A stretch of DNA of 64,000 nucleotides from contig NC_063262.1 in assembly GCF_019578655.1 (NCBI RefSeq), positions 18,917,582 through 18,981,581 of the forward strand, read 5' to 3'. Every line of letters begins with the position of its first letter. The first letter of the stretch is position 1. This DNA is from Ricinus communis (taxonomy: Eukaryota > Streptophyta > Magnoliopsida > Malpighiales > Euphorbiaceae). Positions 21,235-32,894 of this stretch are shown one piece after another. The notes beneath the pieces were generated by a model that was given only the letters and a program-made list of their open reading frames with translations, did no database searches and was not told where the DNA came from. The position numbers and the translations under genes were made by a program.

Positions 21235-22330
21235 TTGAGACGGTCTAGGTTAATACGTTTAGAGAATTCATTATCTTCTATGTTTCAAAGCTTAGCAGCA
21301 CCCTTGGGCAGGATTTTCTACGAGCCCTCCCAATTAGGCATGAACTTTCCTCTTGGATTAAATACAATAGGTCTTGTGTGCTTCAATACCAAGTCACCAG
21401 CTCTGATCTTTCCCTGTTTTACTTCTTATCTGCTTATGATACAATTGTATGTGATACATGGCTTTCATCCTCTTTACATTAATCAAAGTGAACTATTAAT
21501 ATTTTTGCTCAACCCATTGATACTCTAGTATTTCAGCCTCTAGCATAACTCTCAGAGACTTCAACTCTAGTCCTATAAACCATGGAGTACAGAGTTTGCC
21601 CTGTCGATGTTAGTTCAATCGTTTGGTATCACCAAAGTGCGAAGGGTAATCAAAATGACCAATCCTTGTGATTTCATACCATCTTAAAGAGTATCTTCTT
21701 CAAGTCCTTGTTGGCCGCTTTTACTGCACTATTCGCCTAATGTCTATACGGGGAAGACCTGTAATGCTCAATCTTATACTCCTCTAGTAAATTTGTTGTC
21801 TCACCCATAAATTGCATGTCATTGTCTGTCACAACATGATGCGAGGACCCCATACCTACAAATCAGGTTCCTCTATAAACCTGACCATTTGCTTTGCCCT
21901 CACAATAGTGAATGACTCAACCTCACTTAAAGAAGTAGTTGCCATGACTATGAACATGTGTCCATTTGAAGGAGGCTTTTATCTATCCAATGATATTGAT
22001 TCCCCAAGCTGGAAAAGGCCAATAAGACATTAGATACTAAAGTCCAATCGGAGGCAAATGACTCAAGTCATTGTACAATTGACATTCATAGCATTTTCTA
22101 ACTAAGTCTATGCAATCTTTCTCTATTTTTAACCAATAATAACCTTGACGCATGATCTTTTTGGTCAACACTATGCCATTCATATGAGGCTTACACACCC
22201 CTTTATGCATTTTTCCATCACCACTTGTGCTTCTACCTTAGTTAGATATCTGAGCTGGACACTCGAAGCCATTCTTCTATACAATACCCATCATGGTTGA
22301 TATAGTTCCTGACCTAAATCTGTAATACAT
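21235..22330 (-). pseudogene. Ty3/gypsy (Tat) integrase remnant
   Basis: Read on the - strand, across many stops and shifts, the integrase core is recognisable: a VTDNDMQF segment near 21835 (catalytic Asp region) followed by IEHYRSSPYRH and AANKDLKKIL near 21700, the usual PQANGQVEAANK region of Tat/Athila integrases. The catalytic D,D,E enzyme inserts element DNA. None of it is open over more than about 70 codons. Confidence 0.6.
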
Positions 22331-23340
22331 GTCTATCCCTTGTAGATGCCTTTTCTAGATACTCCTTGCTTTCCACAAACTTCTACAAATCATAATACTA
22401 AGGTTTCTCCTTCGGTCCTATCTAGATTTTCATTATTTTCTCTCTATAGTAGCAAGGCACTCTAGACTTTACAGTCACCAATGACTTCATCAGGAGTAGT
22501 GGTGGTGTTATCCCACATAGAGAAAAGAGTAGCCAACACATCCACCACTTGGTTCTCATCTTGGGGTAAGTGTATAAATGAACACTTAGAGAAATTACAA
22601 ATCAAAGCCCTGAGATAGATGACATATGGTTTCAACCACTCTTCCTTCACTTTCCATTCTTCGATGGCTTGTTGAATTATTAGAATGGAGTCTCGTAGAC
22701 CATCAGTTGCTTTGTCCTTGCTATCATGGCTGCTTCTAATTCATATAAACATGCTTTGTACTCTGCTATGCTATTTGTTACCTTAAAGTCTAATCGCTTG
22801 ACCATTGGCAGCATTTTCTCCCTTAAGTGTAATTAGAACTACTCATAATCCTGCACCTCTCGCATTTACCGCTTCATCGAAGTACATTCTCCATTCTTGG
22901 ATCTTGATGGCTCTCAATTTTTCATCAAGAAACTTCAAAGCCTAAGGGTCATCTCCCTTAATTGCATTTTGAGCCAAGAACTCTATTATAACTCTTCCCT
23001 TGACTACCTTTTTAGTAACAAACTCGATGTCAAATTTTGTTAGGAGCACTAACTACATAGCTAACTTTCTTATGAAAGATGGAATTTCAAACAGATATTT
23101 CAGCAAATCTATTTTCGAAGTTGCCTGAACCTTATAAGACTAAAAATAGTGTCTCAATTTCATTGTAGCCCATATCATAGCCAAGCAAGTCTTCTTTATG
23201 AGATTATACTTTGACTCATAGGGCAGCAACTTCTTGCAGAGGTAATAGACTGCATGCTCCACGTCATTGGACTCATATTGTACCACCATTGCTCCTATCA
23301 CTTCCTCTTCCAAGGCTAAGTAGAGAATGAATGATTAACA
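22331..23340 (-). pseudogene. Tat RNase H region remnant
   Basis: Near 23300-23100 the - strand reads ILYLALEEEVIGAMVVQ, then AVYYLCKKLLPYE and CLAMIWATMKLRHYF, the RNase H-type domain that follows RT in gypsy elements. Near 22905-22800 a second RNase H-like start (EWRMYFDEAVNARGAG) appears, and ICNFSKCSFIHLPQDENQVVDVLA follows near 22600-22520. Two successive RNase H-type domains are characteristic of the Tat lineage. Stops are frequent. Confidence 0.6.
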
Positions 23341-24640
23341 ATCCTTTAGTAGTTTCAATACCGACACAATATTCGCCAACAATTTGGGATAGTCGGCTAC
23401 ATCGAGGAAATTGGCTTTTACTTACTTAGAGACCTCCTCTAGGATCTTCTTTACCCATTCCGGCCTCAGCCTTCTCATTTTATGCTTGATAGGGTTGGTG
23501 TGTGGGTAAGTCATAATATGGTGCTCTGTTATCTTCCTATTTAATCATAGCATGTCATTGTATGACCAAGCAAATACCGACCTTCTGTTTTCTATTATTT
23601 TTTTGAATTCTCATCTCCTCAGAAGTTATATCATGAACAACTGAAAAGTGCCTTGGATTTTCATTTGTACCTAAATTAAATGAATCAATTTGAATGGAGT
23701 TAATGTCAAATATGCACATATCATGATCATTAAATTGCACACTACCATCAGAAAAGATATCACACAAGTAAGCAAAACTAGAGTTCATATTATTGCTCTT
23801 AAGAGCAAAGAAGACATCGTCCTCATAAAGATTGGACGTTATTACATCAGGTTCTTCATAAAATACATTAATGACATTTTCTTCCACTAGAGTAGCTAAA
23901 CCCTATGAACTCAGATTCTCCAACAGGCAGATGAATTCCTCCAGCTTTAGCTCTTTGACCTTGGTTATGACTTTCTTTCGGACATCCCTGATGCTCACCT
24001 CAACGTCTTGTTGACGATCAAACTCTTAAAGATTTCGAGCTCTCGACAAGACCAAATTCTTTATATAGAATGGCCCGGCCTGTAGTAGGGCTTGTACTTC
24101 TTTTAGAAAAATATCTTTTAGAGTCTTACCCTTTGGCTTGCCTTTATCTTCATCCTCATGGTATCCTAGGCCATGTCGAGTCTTTTATCCTTTAAAGTCT
24201 GGTATCTCTGTGATTCCCTACTGATTCTTCCCCAACCCTAGTTCAGGCATGAAGTCCGTCTTTTTAAACATGTTCTCTACCTTTGGATCCACATAATCCT
24301 CATAGAGAATAACAACCTGAAACCCATTCGGGGCATCAAGCTCCTTAGCATACCATAGCCTTCCAAATAACATAGCAAAAGTTATCGAGATGTCCATGAT
24401 AGTGAATTCTACCTATGACTCTATAGGACTTGGCTTTATTAGTGATAAGAATGTCCCTTCTACGTCTCTTTTAGTCTCATCATAGGCTCTTATAACCATG
24501 TTAGATGGCTTCAGATCTTTCACAGTCATTCCTAATTTAGGAAGTATATAAGAAGGACAAATATTAATGGTCGACCCATCATCTACCATCACACAAGGAG
24601 TCCTATTCCCTTTCACTTTGCCATAATGTAGCGAGCCTTA
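23341..24640 (-). pseudogene. Tat protease and N-terminal reverse transcriptase remnant
   Basis: The protease part (24616-24413) reads PCVMVDDGSTINICP, the Tat-type VDxGSxxN active-site context in place of the usual DTG. Spacer sequence follows, then the RT N-terminus near 23560-23400 (a KMRRLRPEWVKKI segment and ANFLDVADYPKLLANIVSV). The RT then ends: the next residues belong to the RNase H domain at 23330. The whole palm, including the YxDD box, is missing. Confidence 0.6.
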
Positions 24641-25329
24641 TTATGGTCCTTTCCCTCTAGTGGCAAATCTTCATCTCAAAAAGTGATCATCCTAATGATT
24701 TTGTTAGTTACCATTTTAAATCATTTCCTTAGGGCTAACTGTCGTGCTTATTGTTCATTGGGGTTTTTATTGGTTGGAATTTCCAGTTATCTTGGCAGAA
24801 ATTTGATATCTTTATTTCAGTGATTTTGGACCAAGCATGAATTGGAGCCTTTCGATGGTCTTGTGAGTGCATCAGCAGCTCCCAAATTTCAGTCGTCTTC
24901 TTGTTCTTTTTCAACTCTTTTAACAACCCCTTATCCTCTTCTTTTGGCCCCTTCTCGGCTAGCTTCAACTCTTATGCCCCCTTATCATTACCTTTAGCCT
25001 CTGACTCAGCTTCTTTATCAAAATCATTGTCTACCCAAATATCCTTGGCACTGCTGTCTTGCACTTGACACTCATCCCCGAAACTATATTAGATATCAAT
25101 GGCCATGACCAACTTCTTTTCACCCTCCTTCTATACTTTTAAGAGGCAATAGTCACCAATTACCTGCTCTTCGCTATCCGATCCTCAACCACTCTGCACA
25201 ATATCCTCAATCCAAATGTCAGCCAAAAGAGGCCTCGAACAATGGACCTTGAAGCTAAATCTGCCCAAAGGCTGCCCTAACAGATCCTTACATTCATTTT
25301 GATGAAGTTGTTCCACTTGTAAATCCCCA
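24641..25329 (-). pseudogene. Gag-protease spacer remnant
   Basis: The - strand keeps a charged, Lys/Glu-rich stretch (24968-24735 open) and an acidic stretch further upstream. It connects zinc-knuckle and protease parts. No domain is recognised. Confidence 0.4.
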
Positions 25330-27064
25330 CAGTCTATTAGATCTTATTTCTCATGCTTAAGATGATTACACTGATTCGTCATATGTCCGAAAGTCTGGTA
25401 ATATTCACAATTTGCCCTATTAGAGGGTTTGGACCACTTCTTGGTTCTAGGGGCTTGGGTTTCCTGCTCCTTACTAGATGATGGAACACCACAAATAATG
25501 GTGCTCCAAACGTTGTGAAGAATTTTTTATGGGCTTTTTAGCTCTGGCTCTAGCTCAGGTTCAAGTAAGGGTATGTCTCAAAAGAAATTCATGACCTCCT
25601 CTTTACTGAAGGCGTGGGTGATCATAGATACCTAGTTCGAAGGTGGTGTGTTATTGTAGTTAGGCAGGGGGTTTCTTTTGGTGCTAGGCTGGTCAGGGTT
25701 GATTAATTTTCTAGCATCGATGAGGTCTTGTATTTTGTTTTTTAGGTGGATATAGTTGTCGATATAGTGTCCAGGTGCTTGGTGGAAATTATAGTATGTG
25801 TTTGGCTTGTATCCAAGTGTGTTAGGATTTGGTGGATTTTTTAAGGTAGTGGGTTGGAGCATATGCCATCTTCCATTAACCTTTTTGAAATTTTTGAAAG
25901 AGGCTGCTTGAAATTTGAGAACCTCCTTGGTTGCAGGACAACATTCACATCAAGAGTTCTGCTCCCTCCAGCCTAATAATTTATCCTTCCGCTAATTCGA
26001 GCAATTTTTCACTTGTCGTTCTTGATTTCTTCAACTTGAAGCCCATTATCATATAGGTGAATGAAAGTTTTCAAGTTCATTATTTGAATCCTCTCAACCT
26101 AAGCCGAAAGAACATTTCGAACCACCATACGAACTTGGTCCTCCTTAGAGGGTTTATTTTTCATCAACCTAGCCTTATTCCTCCACCTGGTTAATAAATC
26201 AGAGAAGGATTCATTCAGCTTTTGCTTAGTGGACTCAAGATCTCTTATTGAAACTTCGAGATGAGTGTTGTATTCATCTTGCTTAACAAAATAGTTACAC
26301 AAATCTCACAATTCAGCTTTGGCGGACCTTTATAAGCTATAATACTAGTTCACAACAGGTCACAATACAAATAGCTTGACAACTTGGGTGTTACTCAGCT
26401 GAGTAGTTCCCATGATAGCAACATATTATTTCAAATGAACCTTTGGATCACTAGCCCCATTAAACTTGTTCATCTCAAGCATTTCAAACTTAGTAGGCAA
26501 CTTATCTTCACCCGTCATGACTAACTCATCAAAATCATAGGCCGAGTCCAAACCCTTGATTTCCAGTATCCTTGTATCGTGTCAAACCTTGCACCTAAGC
26601 CACTATAACCTTACTAGTCGCAAGGGTAGTCTCACTCTTAGCTTGGTCTAGCATAAACTCATTAAAATTCTAAAAGTTCCAAGGCGCTCCCCTCCTAGTA
26701 GGATCTTTGGCATTAGCAGCGACAGTAATAATGGCAGTTGCAGTAGCAACGACAGTTTCAACAGTGATAGTAACCAGGTCAAAAACAATAGGAGGATTAG
26801 CTATCACAGGGGGGGCAGGTGCAAGCAGAGCAGCCGGTGGGTCTTGATTTGCAGCCATTCAAGTGAAAACTTGTAGGAGCTCTTCCTGAATCACACCCTT
26901 CAAGTCATCGATAACTGCAGTCTTGAGGATATCGACATCCTGCTAATTAGATCTCTCATTGGCCATTTCAAGTATAGCTTCAGTCTCGTTCACAGAAGAT
27001 TGATGCCTTGGTCTTCAAGGTATTCTAACACGAACTGGATCTTCAGTGAAATCGGTATCATTTC
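25330..27064 (-). pseudogene. Tat gag remnant with decayed zinc knuckles
   Basis: The - strand pieces at 26858-26670 (Ala/Pro-rich N-terminal), 26302-26099 (ESFSDLLTRWRNKA, the gag capsid-type core) and 25862-25632 form a broken gag. Two zinc-knuckle-like motifs are present: one at about 25800-25740 (NTYYNFHQAPGHYIDNY, where family Cys positions are Tyr) and one at about 25412-25370 (CEYYQTFGHMTNQC). Gag packages the element RNA. Confidence 0.6.
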
Positions 27065-27499
27065 CAGCCTACCTCTATATTGTCTTTTCCAACCCAAAGG
27101 AAAATCTACATGGATTCAAAATAAAAAGTTTGAATGATGTATGAGAAGCATACTATGTATGATGCATGTGCAATGCACAAGAATAAGGGTTAGCAATCAA
27201 AAATAAATTTACTAAGCACTATACAATCATCCTTCTAACCATATTACTCTCGTACATGGTTTGAGGTGAGTTTTTCTTTCCTAGGATTTTAGGCTTAGGC
27301 TTACTATCAACAGGGAATAGTAGTCCCGATGCGCATGCTAAAAGCTCTCAAAGTATATTAAAATAAACAAGGTAATATTTTCCAATATATGTGTAAATCC
27401 TACATATTTTTGGGCCTAATAACATGTTTTAGGCCAAGGCCCTCTAAGATCTAGTCTTAAACACCTATAAGGGAAAATATTTCATATAGGAAGCAATTA
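27065..27499 (-). other. Leader between LTR and gag
   Basis: No open frame or motif seen. No clear primer-binding site is left at the LTR end of this copy. Confidence 0.35.
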
Positions 27500-29470
27500 G
27501 GTTCTTGTGGTCGGTGGCTTTGGGCGCACTCCCAAGTGTCTTTAGAGACTATGACTTTGCAACCTAAAAGGAATATACTAATTAATCATAGAGACTAGCG
27601 TGAAGATTTTGGAGTCACCACCTAGATTATTCATTAGGATACTTTTACTAATTGGAGTGGCTTTTCTCGATTCCATAAGGAAGCTTCGCAACAACCAGAG
27701 ATGGACTTGGAAACCAACTTCCTCATTTGTATATCTTTGTCTTTAATTTTATTATTTATTGGGCTATTTCCTATAAACACCATAATTATATTCTCTACAA
27801 ACAAATCATTATAGCATGTGAGGTCCATCTAAGTTTAGTCTATTTTATTAAGCCTAGTTACCATTTTGATGCTTAAAGCTAACTAGCTATCCAATTATGT
27901 ATAAAGCCCCATCTAGTTTAACTTAATTCCAAGTTATACACTTAAATACGAGCCTTTGAACTTAAATGGACTACTTTTTATATTCAGGCCCAATTGGATG
28001 ATCTTATGCTAATGTGATCCATTAGTTAATTAAAAGCATAGAAAAACCCGATGAAGTCTATATAGATTTTAGTTTAGACCCATTTTACCATCCTTTAACC
28101 TAATGGACTACAACTTTTCATGTCAGGACTAATTTCAAAGTCTGATGTCTACATGTGCAGTTTTAATTAAATAATAAAATAGCAAATATTTGGCATACAT
28201 ATGAAATAAAAATAAAACTAAAGTGTAAACTATTAAATCTAGCTATTACAAACCTTCTACAACTAAAAATCAATAGAAAATGCATAAAATCAAGTTACAG
28301 TGTACAAAAATGCCAAAGAATTGCACAAAATCTGAAAATAAAGCAAAATTGATGAAGAGTCAATCAGCCTGGGTCATATAAGGCTTCGTCATGGCTGGTT
28401 CTGCACTTTTATTTGATCTCCTCGCCTAGAAGTCGATTTATTGTGCACATAAGACAAAAATATGATTAAAAAACTCGAAGCACATAAAAATGAATTAAAC
28501 TATACCAGAAAACATAAAAATAATACATACATAAAAAAGGGGACAAACTAATAGAAGACAAAAAAACTTTACATAGCAGATTCTAGATTTGAATATGTAA
28601 CCATAAAAAAATAATGTGATCACATAATTATGAGAAAAACTTAAATCTAAATGTTACCTTAATCATTATAATCATTAGATTCAAAATCCAATATAAAGCT
28701 TATTATCATATTAAAAAACCATCATATCCATGTTATCATTATTCAAAATCCAGCATAACATAGGCAAGTTGATTCATAAAGAAACCTAAATCTAATCATG
28801 TAAATCATATAAAATAATTGAAAATTATCATAATCATGTTTCTAAAATTACAAAATTAAAGAACTAGTAAAGAATAGGGAGATGCTGATGATGCTGGATT
28901 TGAGGAACCCTCAGATTATCACTGTAGAGTGCTGATCTTCGAGCCTCTAGAGATGATGAGGTGGTGGAATCGAATATTGGTTGAGAATCCAGTGCTGCTT
29001 AGGCTTGATTGTTTATTTATAGTGAAGAGAAATCTTCCGTTCTTAAAAAGCCTTTCCTAGTTTCTAGTTCTTTCTTAGTGATCTGCCTCTTAGTTACCTA
29101 AATATCTCTATTTAATGAATGAACACCGACTTTTAAGTGTAGTTAGTAACTCATGCTAGACCTAAGACATCCTATTCTATTTATAACAGTAGTGTTTTAA
29201 GAAACCTTAAAGGAGCAGATAAACTTTGACTTTTGAGTTTAAATATAAATGACTATTTTCCTTTATTATATAATTTAATCCTTTATATTTAGGTTAATAT
29301 CCAATAAATGATTAATATCAAGTATTTTAAAATAAAATCTTTAAAATCCTAATAATTATCACTAAATATCTTATTACTTATGAGTGATGGTTAGCCAGTA
29401 TCATAATTCCAAATTATGAGTGGAACCAAAGAACTACTAACTGACGCCACCAGGATTATAGGGACCAAGG
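27500..29470 (-). mobile_element. Tat-lineage LTR (R2)
   Basis: Non-coding; homologous to R1 (14693-16810) on the opposite strand and partly to R3. A TATA box (TATAAATA) lies at 29021-29014 on the - strand. It is upstream of gag in the gag-pol direction, as expected for a 5' LTR. Ends are approximate. Confidence 0.55.
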
Positions 29471-29563
29471 TGCACAATGTGTGAAAATAGTGTACTGATG
29501 CAAGAATAACTCATTAAATAACAAAACTAAAGATAAGGACACACTAGAACCAACTTCTTTTAT

Positions 29564-29580
29564 CCCCAGCAGAGTCGCCA
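29564..29580 (-). other. Putative tRNA-Arg-type primer-binding site
   Basis: TGGCGACTCTGCTGGGG on the - strand, immediately downstream of the R3 LTR. This sequence type is the primer site reported for Ogre/Tat elements (tRNA-Arg). It faces directly into the start of R2 about 100 bases on, so it no longer serves a complete element. Confidence 0.5.
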
Positions 29581-29584
29581 CTAT

Positions 29585-31000
29585 GGGTGGCGATTTCGAG
29601 TGCACACCCAAGTGCCTTTAGCGACTACAGCACTACAAGGCTTTTCAGCATAATCAGGAAGACACTAACTAGTCATAGAGACTAGCATGGAGAGACAGAA
29701 TCGTCACACGAGTAATTTCTAGGATCCTTTTACTAATTGAGTGGCGTTTCTAGATTACATAAGGAAGTTTCGCTATATACAGAAATGGATACTAAAACCA
29801 ACTTCCTTATTTGTGTATCCTTATCTTTAATTTTATTATTTAACAGGCTATTCTCTATAAACACAATAATTATAGTTCAATAGTTAATCATTGTAGCATG
29901 TGAGGACCACTTAAGTCTAACCCATTTTAGTTAAACCTAACCCCCATTTATTTTGTTAGCCTAGTTTTATAATTATTAAGCCCACCTAGTCTAGCCTAAT
30001 TACAAGTTATGTTTAATGATCAAGTTTCTAACCTAAGTGGACTACCATTTGAATGCCAAGGCCCAATTAGGTCTTCCTATTCTAAGTGAGTCCATTAATT
30101 AATCTTAAAAATGACAATAGCCTACCAAGTCTATATGGGTTTTAATTTAGGCCCAAATTACCAATATATATCCTAATGGATTATAATTTACATACAAAGC
30201 CCAATTTTAGCTTATATATGGATGATCAGTTTTAATTTGCAATCAAGCATCAGATATGTCATACATTCACTAAAGTAAGACAAAAAATAAAGCAAAAATA
30301 AGGAAGGCGGTTACATTTAATGAGCTTAAAAAATGTGTAATCTAAGTTCAAAAAAAGGCAAAGAATGACATTAGAGCTCAAAAATCTCAAAACAGGCAAA
30401 TTTAGGTGAATAGCCGGTTGGATGACCTTACAGACCCGGTCGACTCAACTCACAGCCGATTAGCTGTGCATTGAGCCGATCAGCTCCACAGTTCTATAAT
30501 GGCCAATTTGCTTTGATTTTAATACTCACCATCCGAAACTTGATTCATATGCATAATAACACATCAAATGTTATCAATATATTAAGGCATGAAAATAAAA
30601 TGTAAATTAACCAAATTTCTAGATAGGAATGCATCAAAATAAATAAAGGTAGTTTACAGTAGTCAAATACTTAAACATGGCAGCTTTATTGAATTTTAAC
30701 TAATCATGATGGGGTTATGGATCTGGTTAGGTGTAGACGTGATGTGAATAGGTGGGTACCTTCAAAAATGATGAAGTTTTTATTGTTTGATGTGGATAGA
30801 GTGTGAAGAGGTGGTGTTTATTTATGGTTGGATCATTTTTAGTAAAAGAGTGGATCTTGATAAAATTTATGGTCCTTTAATTGGTAAATTAGGTGATAAG
30901 AAGGTGAAATGGGCAACTGGGAATAAGACTGATTCTAGTGGAATTAAGAATAAATAGGTTTATTTGACTGCTCTTCTATAAAAACCTGTATCAAGATGCG
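29585..31000 (-). mobile_element. Tat-lineage LTR (R3)
   Basis: Same orientation as R2 and homologous over 29600-30350 to 27500-28200. A CATAAATA TATA-like box lies near 30820. The end nearest the PBS is well placed. The far end is uncertain because it grades into the RNase H-like sequence at about 31000-31160, where nothing else is seen. Confidence 0.5.
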
Positions 31001-31159
31001 AATTCAGTTGTTTAACTTAAGGTAACTTGACTTTTACTTATATGTATGTGGGCTTAGTCTTTATATCGCAATTTAATGACCTAAATGCTAGGCTAATTTA
31101 TTTATTATCTGAGCTGGAATTATTCTGATGATATTAAGGTTATTGGCATATGGTGTGGC

Positions 31160-31245
31160 GTTTAAACATCAAAACTCTTGAAGTGGAAGTGGATTCTAGT
31201 TTGGTTGTTTGTGCCTTTAATAATAGTTTCAACCTGTTTGGGAAC
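31160..31245 (+). pseudogene. RNase H-like coding remnant, left half
   Basis: The + strand reads KTLEVEVDSSLVVCAFNNSF, the ExDSxxVV strand of the RVT_3/RNase H-like fold found in LINE-derived plant genes. It is interrupted by element A, and its continuation is at 39724. Whether it was a host gene or a LINE is unclear. Confidence 0.5.
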
Positions 31246-32709
31246 TAATGTGCGTAAAATACACACATCTAAATGGGGTTTTTAAGATCGATTTTATGGA
31301 TATTTGGATGTGAATTGGTACCAACACTCACCCTATGTGTATGTTTGTGTGCATTAGGTCCAAAAAAAGTCAAAGAATGAAAAAGGAAAGAATTGGAGCA
31401 TAATTGGACGTCAAAGCTGCCGAAACGAGCTAAGTACGAGCATAAGGAAGCTGAACATGGCCGTGTTGGTCTCAACACTGGCCGTGTTCTAAACACAGTC
31501 ACAAACACAGGCCGTGTTACCAACACGGCCGTGTTGGACATCAAAGAAGAAGTAGATCTTATGGGGCACGGCCACAAAGAGTAACACGGCCAGGAACACC
31601 AGCCCGTGTCCTTAACACGGCCAGGGACACGGCCGTGTTGGAGGCGACAGGGGGTATTAATTAAAAGAATGAAGAGAGAACAAAAAGGAGGGAGGCTAGG
31701 ATTAGAACGTCCCAAACCCTAATTTTTCTCTCCCTAAGGGTTTTCTGAGCTGAAACCAAGGGAAAAGGAGACTTGGATCAAGGTTTCAATCAGATTTCCT
31801 TGAAGGATCGAAGATTGGGCGAAGTTCGTTGATTGATTTTTAAATCGAGCAAGAGGAACAAGAATCGATTCAATTGGAGCAAAAGGATTTAGGGCTGTTT
31901 ACTCTCATCCAAGGGTGTAATCGGGTTTTCTCTACCTTTGCTTATTGTTGTAATTGAATTCTTGTATATTTTGAGAATGAACATGATTAACTAGATTGAT
32001 TAAATCCATTGGGATTTCTTTACTATGTTGGCTTGATATTATATTATTGGATTGTTTGAGTTGGTTTTGTATTCTTTCTGTTTTCAGTATTAATAAGATT
32101 ATGCATTATTCATGAGACGTTGTAAATTGTGATGTTTATATTGCTTTATAAGATTGAGAAATCCGTTTGGCAATTGGAATTTTGAATAGCAAGAACTGGT
32201 TAATAATCGCTTAGAGATAATGATAATTAACTAGCCAGATTAAGAATTAACAAAGCTTAATAGAGGCGGATTAAAGCTTAATGCTAATTTAAGAATCAAT
32301 CGTTAGGAAAAGATTCCAACTTTAGGTTATTAGGTTTAGGAATTCGGTTATCGAGAGAGAGAAACCGAATTCGGTTAAGAATTCGTCCACGGGTAGCATA
32401 ATTAGACTCACTGATCCTTTATCTTTTGTTTGATTGCCAACTAGTTTAGATTCCCTTTGGGTTTGTCTTCTTGTCTTGATTATTTCGTTTATTAATCACT
32501 CTTGCATCTCTCTTAGGACTTAGTTTGTAGCTATTAGTTAGTTTAGAAATTATTTATTGCTAATTTTAGGTTAATATAACAAAGAACAAAGGAGTAACTC
32601 TGGGCTTTCACTTTCCCGAGAAATACGACCTTGATACTCGCCATTAGTGCTAGACTGCATCGATAGGTACACTGCCTTAGATTGTAGCTAACACGAGTAG
32701 CACCCATCA
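31246..32709 (+). repeat. 5' LTR of element A
   Basis: 1464 bp, partner of 38280-39723, with small differences such as a roughly 20-base segment near 31463-31482 absent from the 3' copy. It contains an array of CACGGCCGTGTT palindromes (31455-31645). An open frame on the - strand over 31715-31269 comes only from this LTR and has no support as a gene. Confidence 0.85.
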
Positions 32710-32715
32710 AGTTTT

Positions 32716-32733
32716 TGGCGCCGTTGCCGGGGA
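32716..32733 (+). other. Primer-binding site of element A (tRNA-Asp type)
   Basis: TGGCGCCGTTGCCGGGGA, six bases after the LTR, is the sequence used by many Athila-type elements (tRNA-Asp). Element B has one change at the same place (42161-42178). Confidence 0.75.
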
Positions 32734-32894
32734 ATGTTTGAAAACTAGAGTGAAATTTGCTATTTGTTAATTTAGCCATTTTTTTTCTCTTTCTTATTAT
32801 TTTATGATTTTTTTTGTTTATTTATTTTATTTTATTTGTACATATTTATTTAGTTTAAGTTTATGATTCAGATAGTGAATGATAAGGAGGTTCA

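Noticed and set aside
31393..31584. Open frame in the element A LTR
   Set aside because: Arises from the CACGG palindrome array; equivalent frames in other LTR copies are not conserved.
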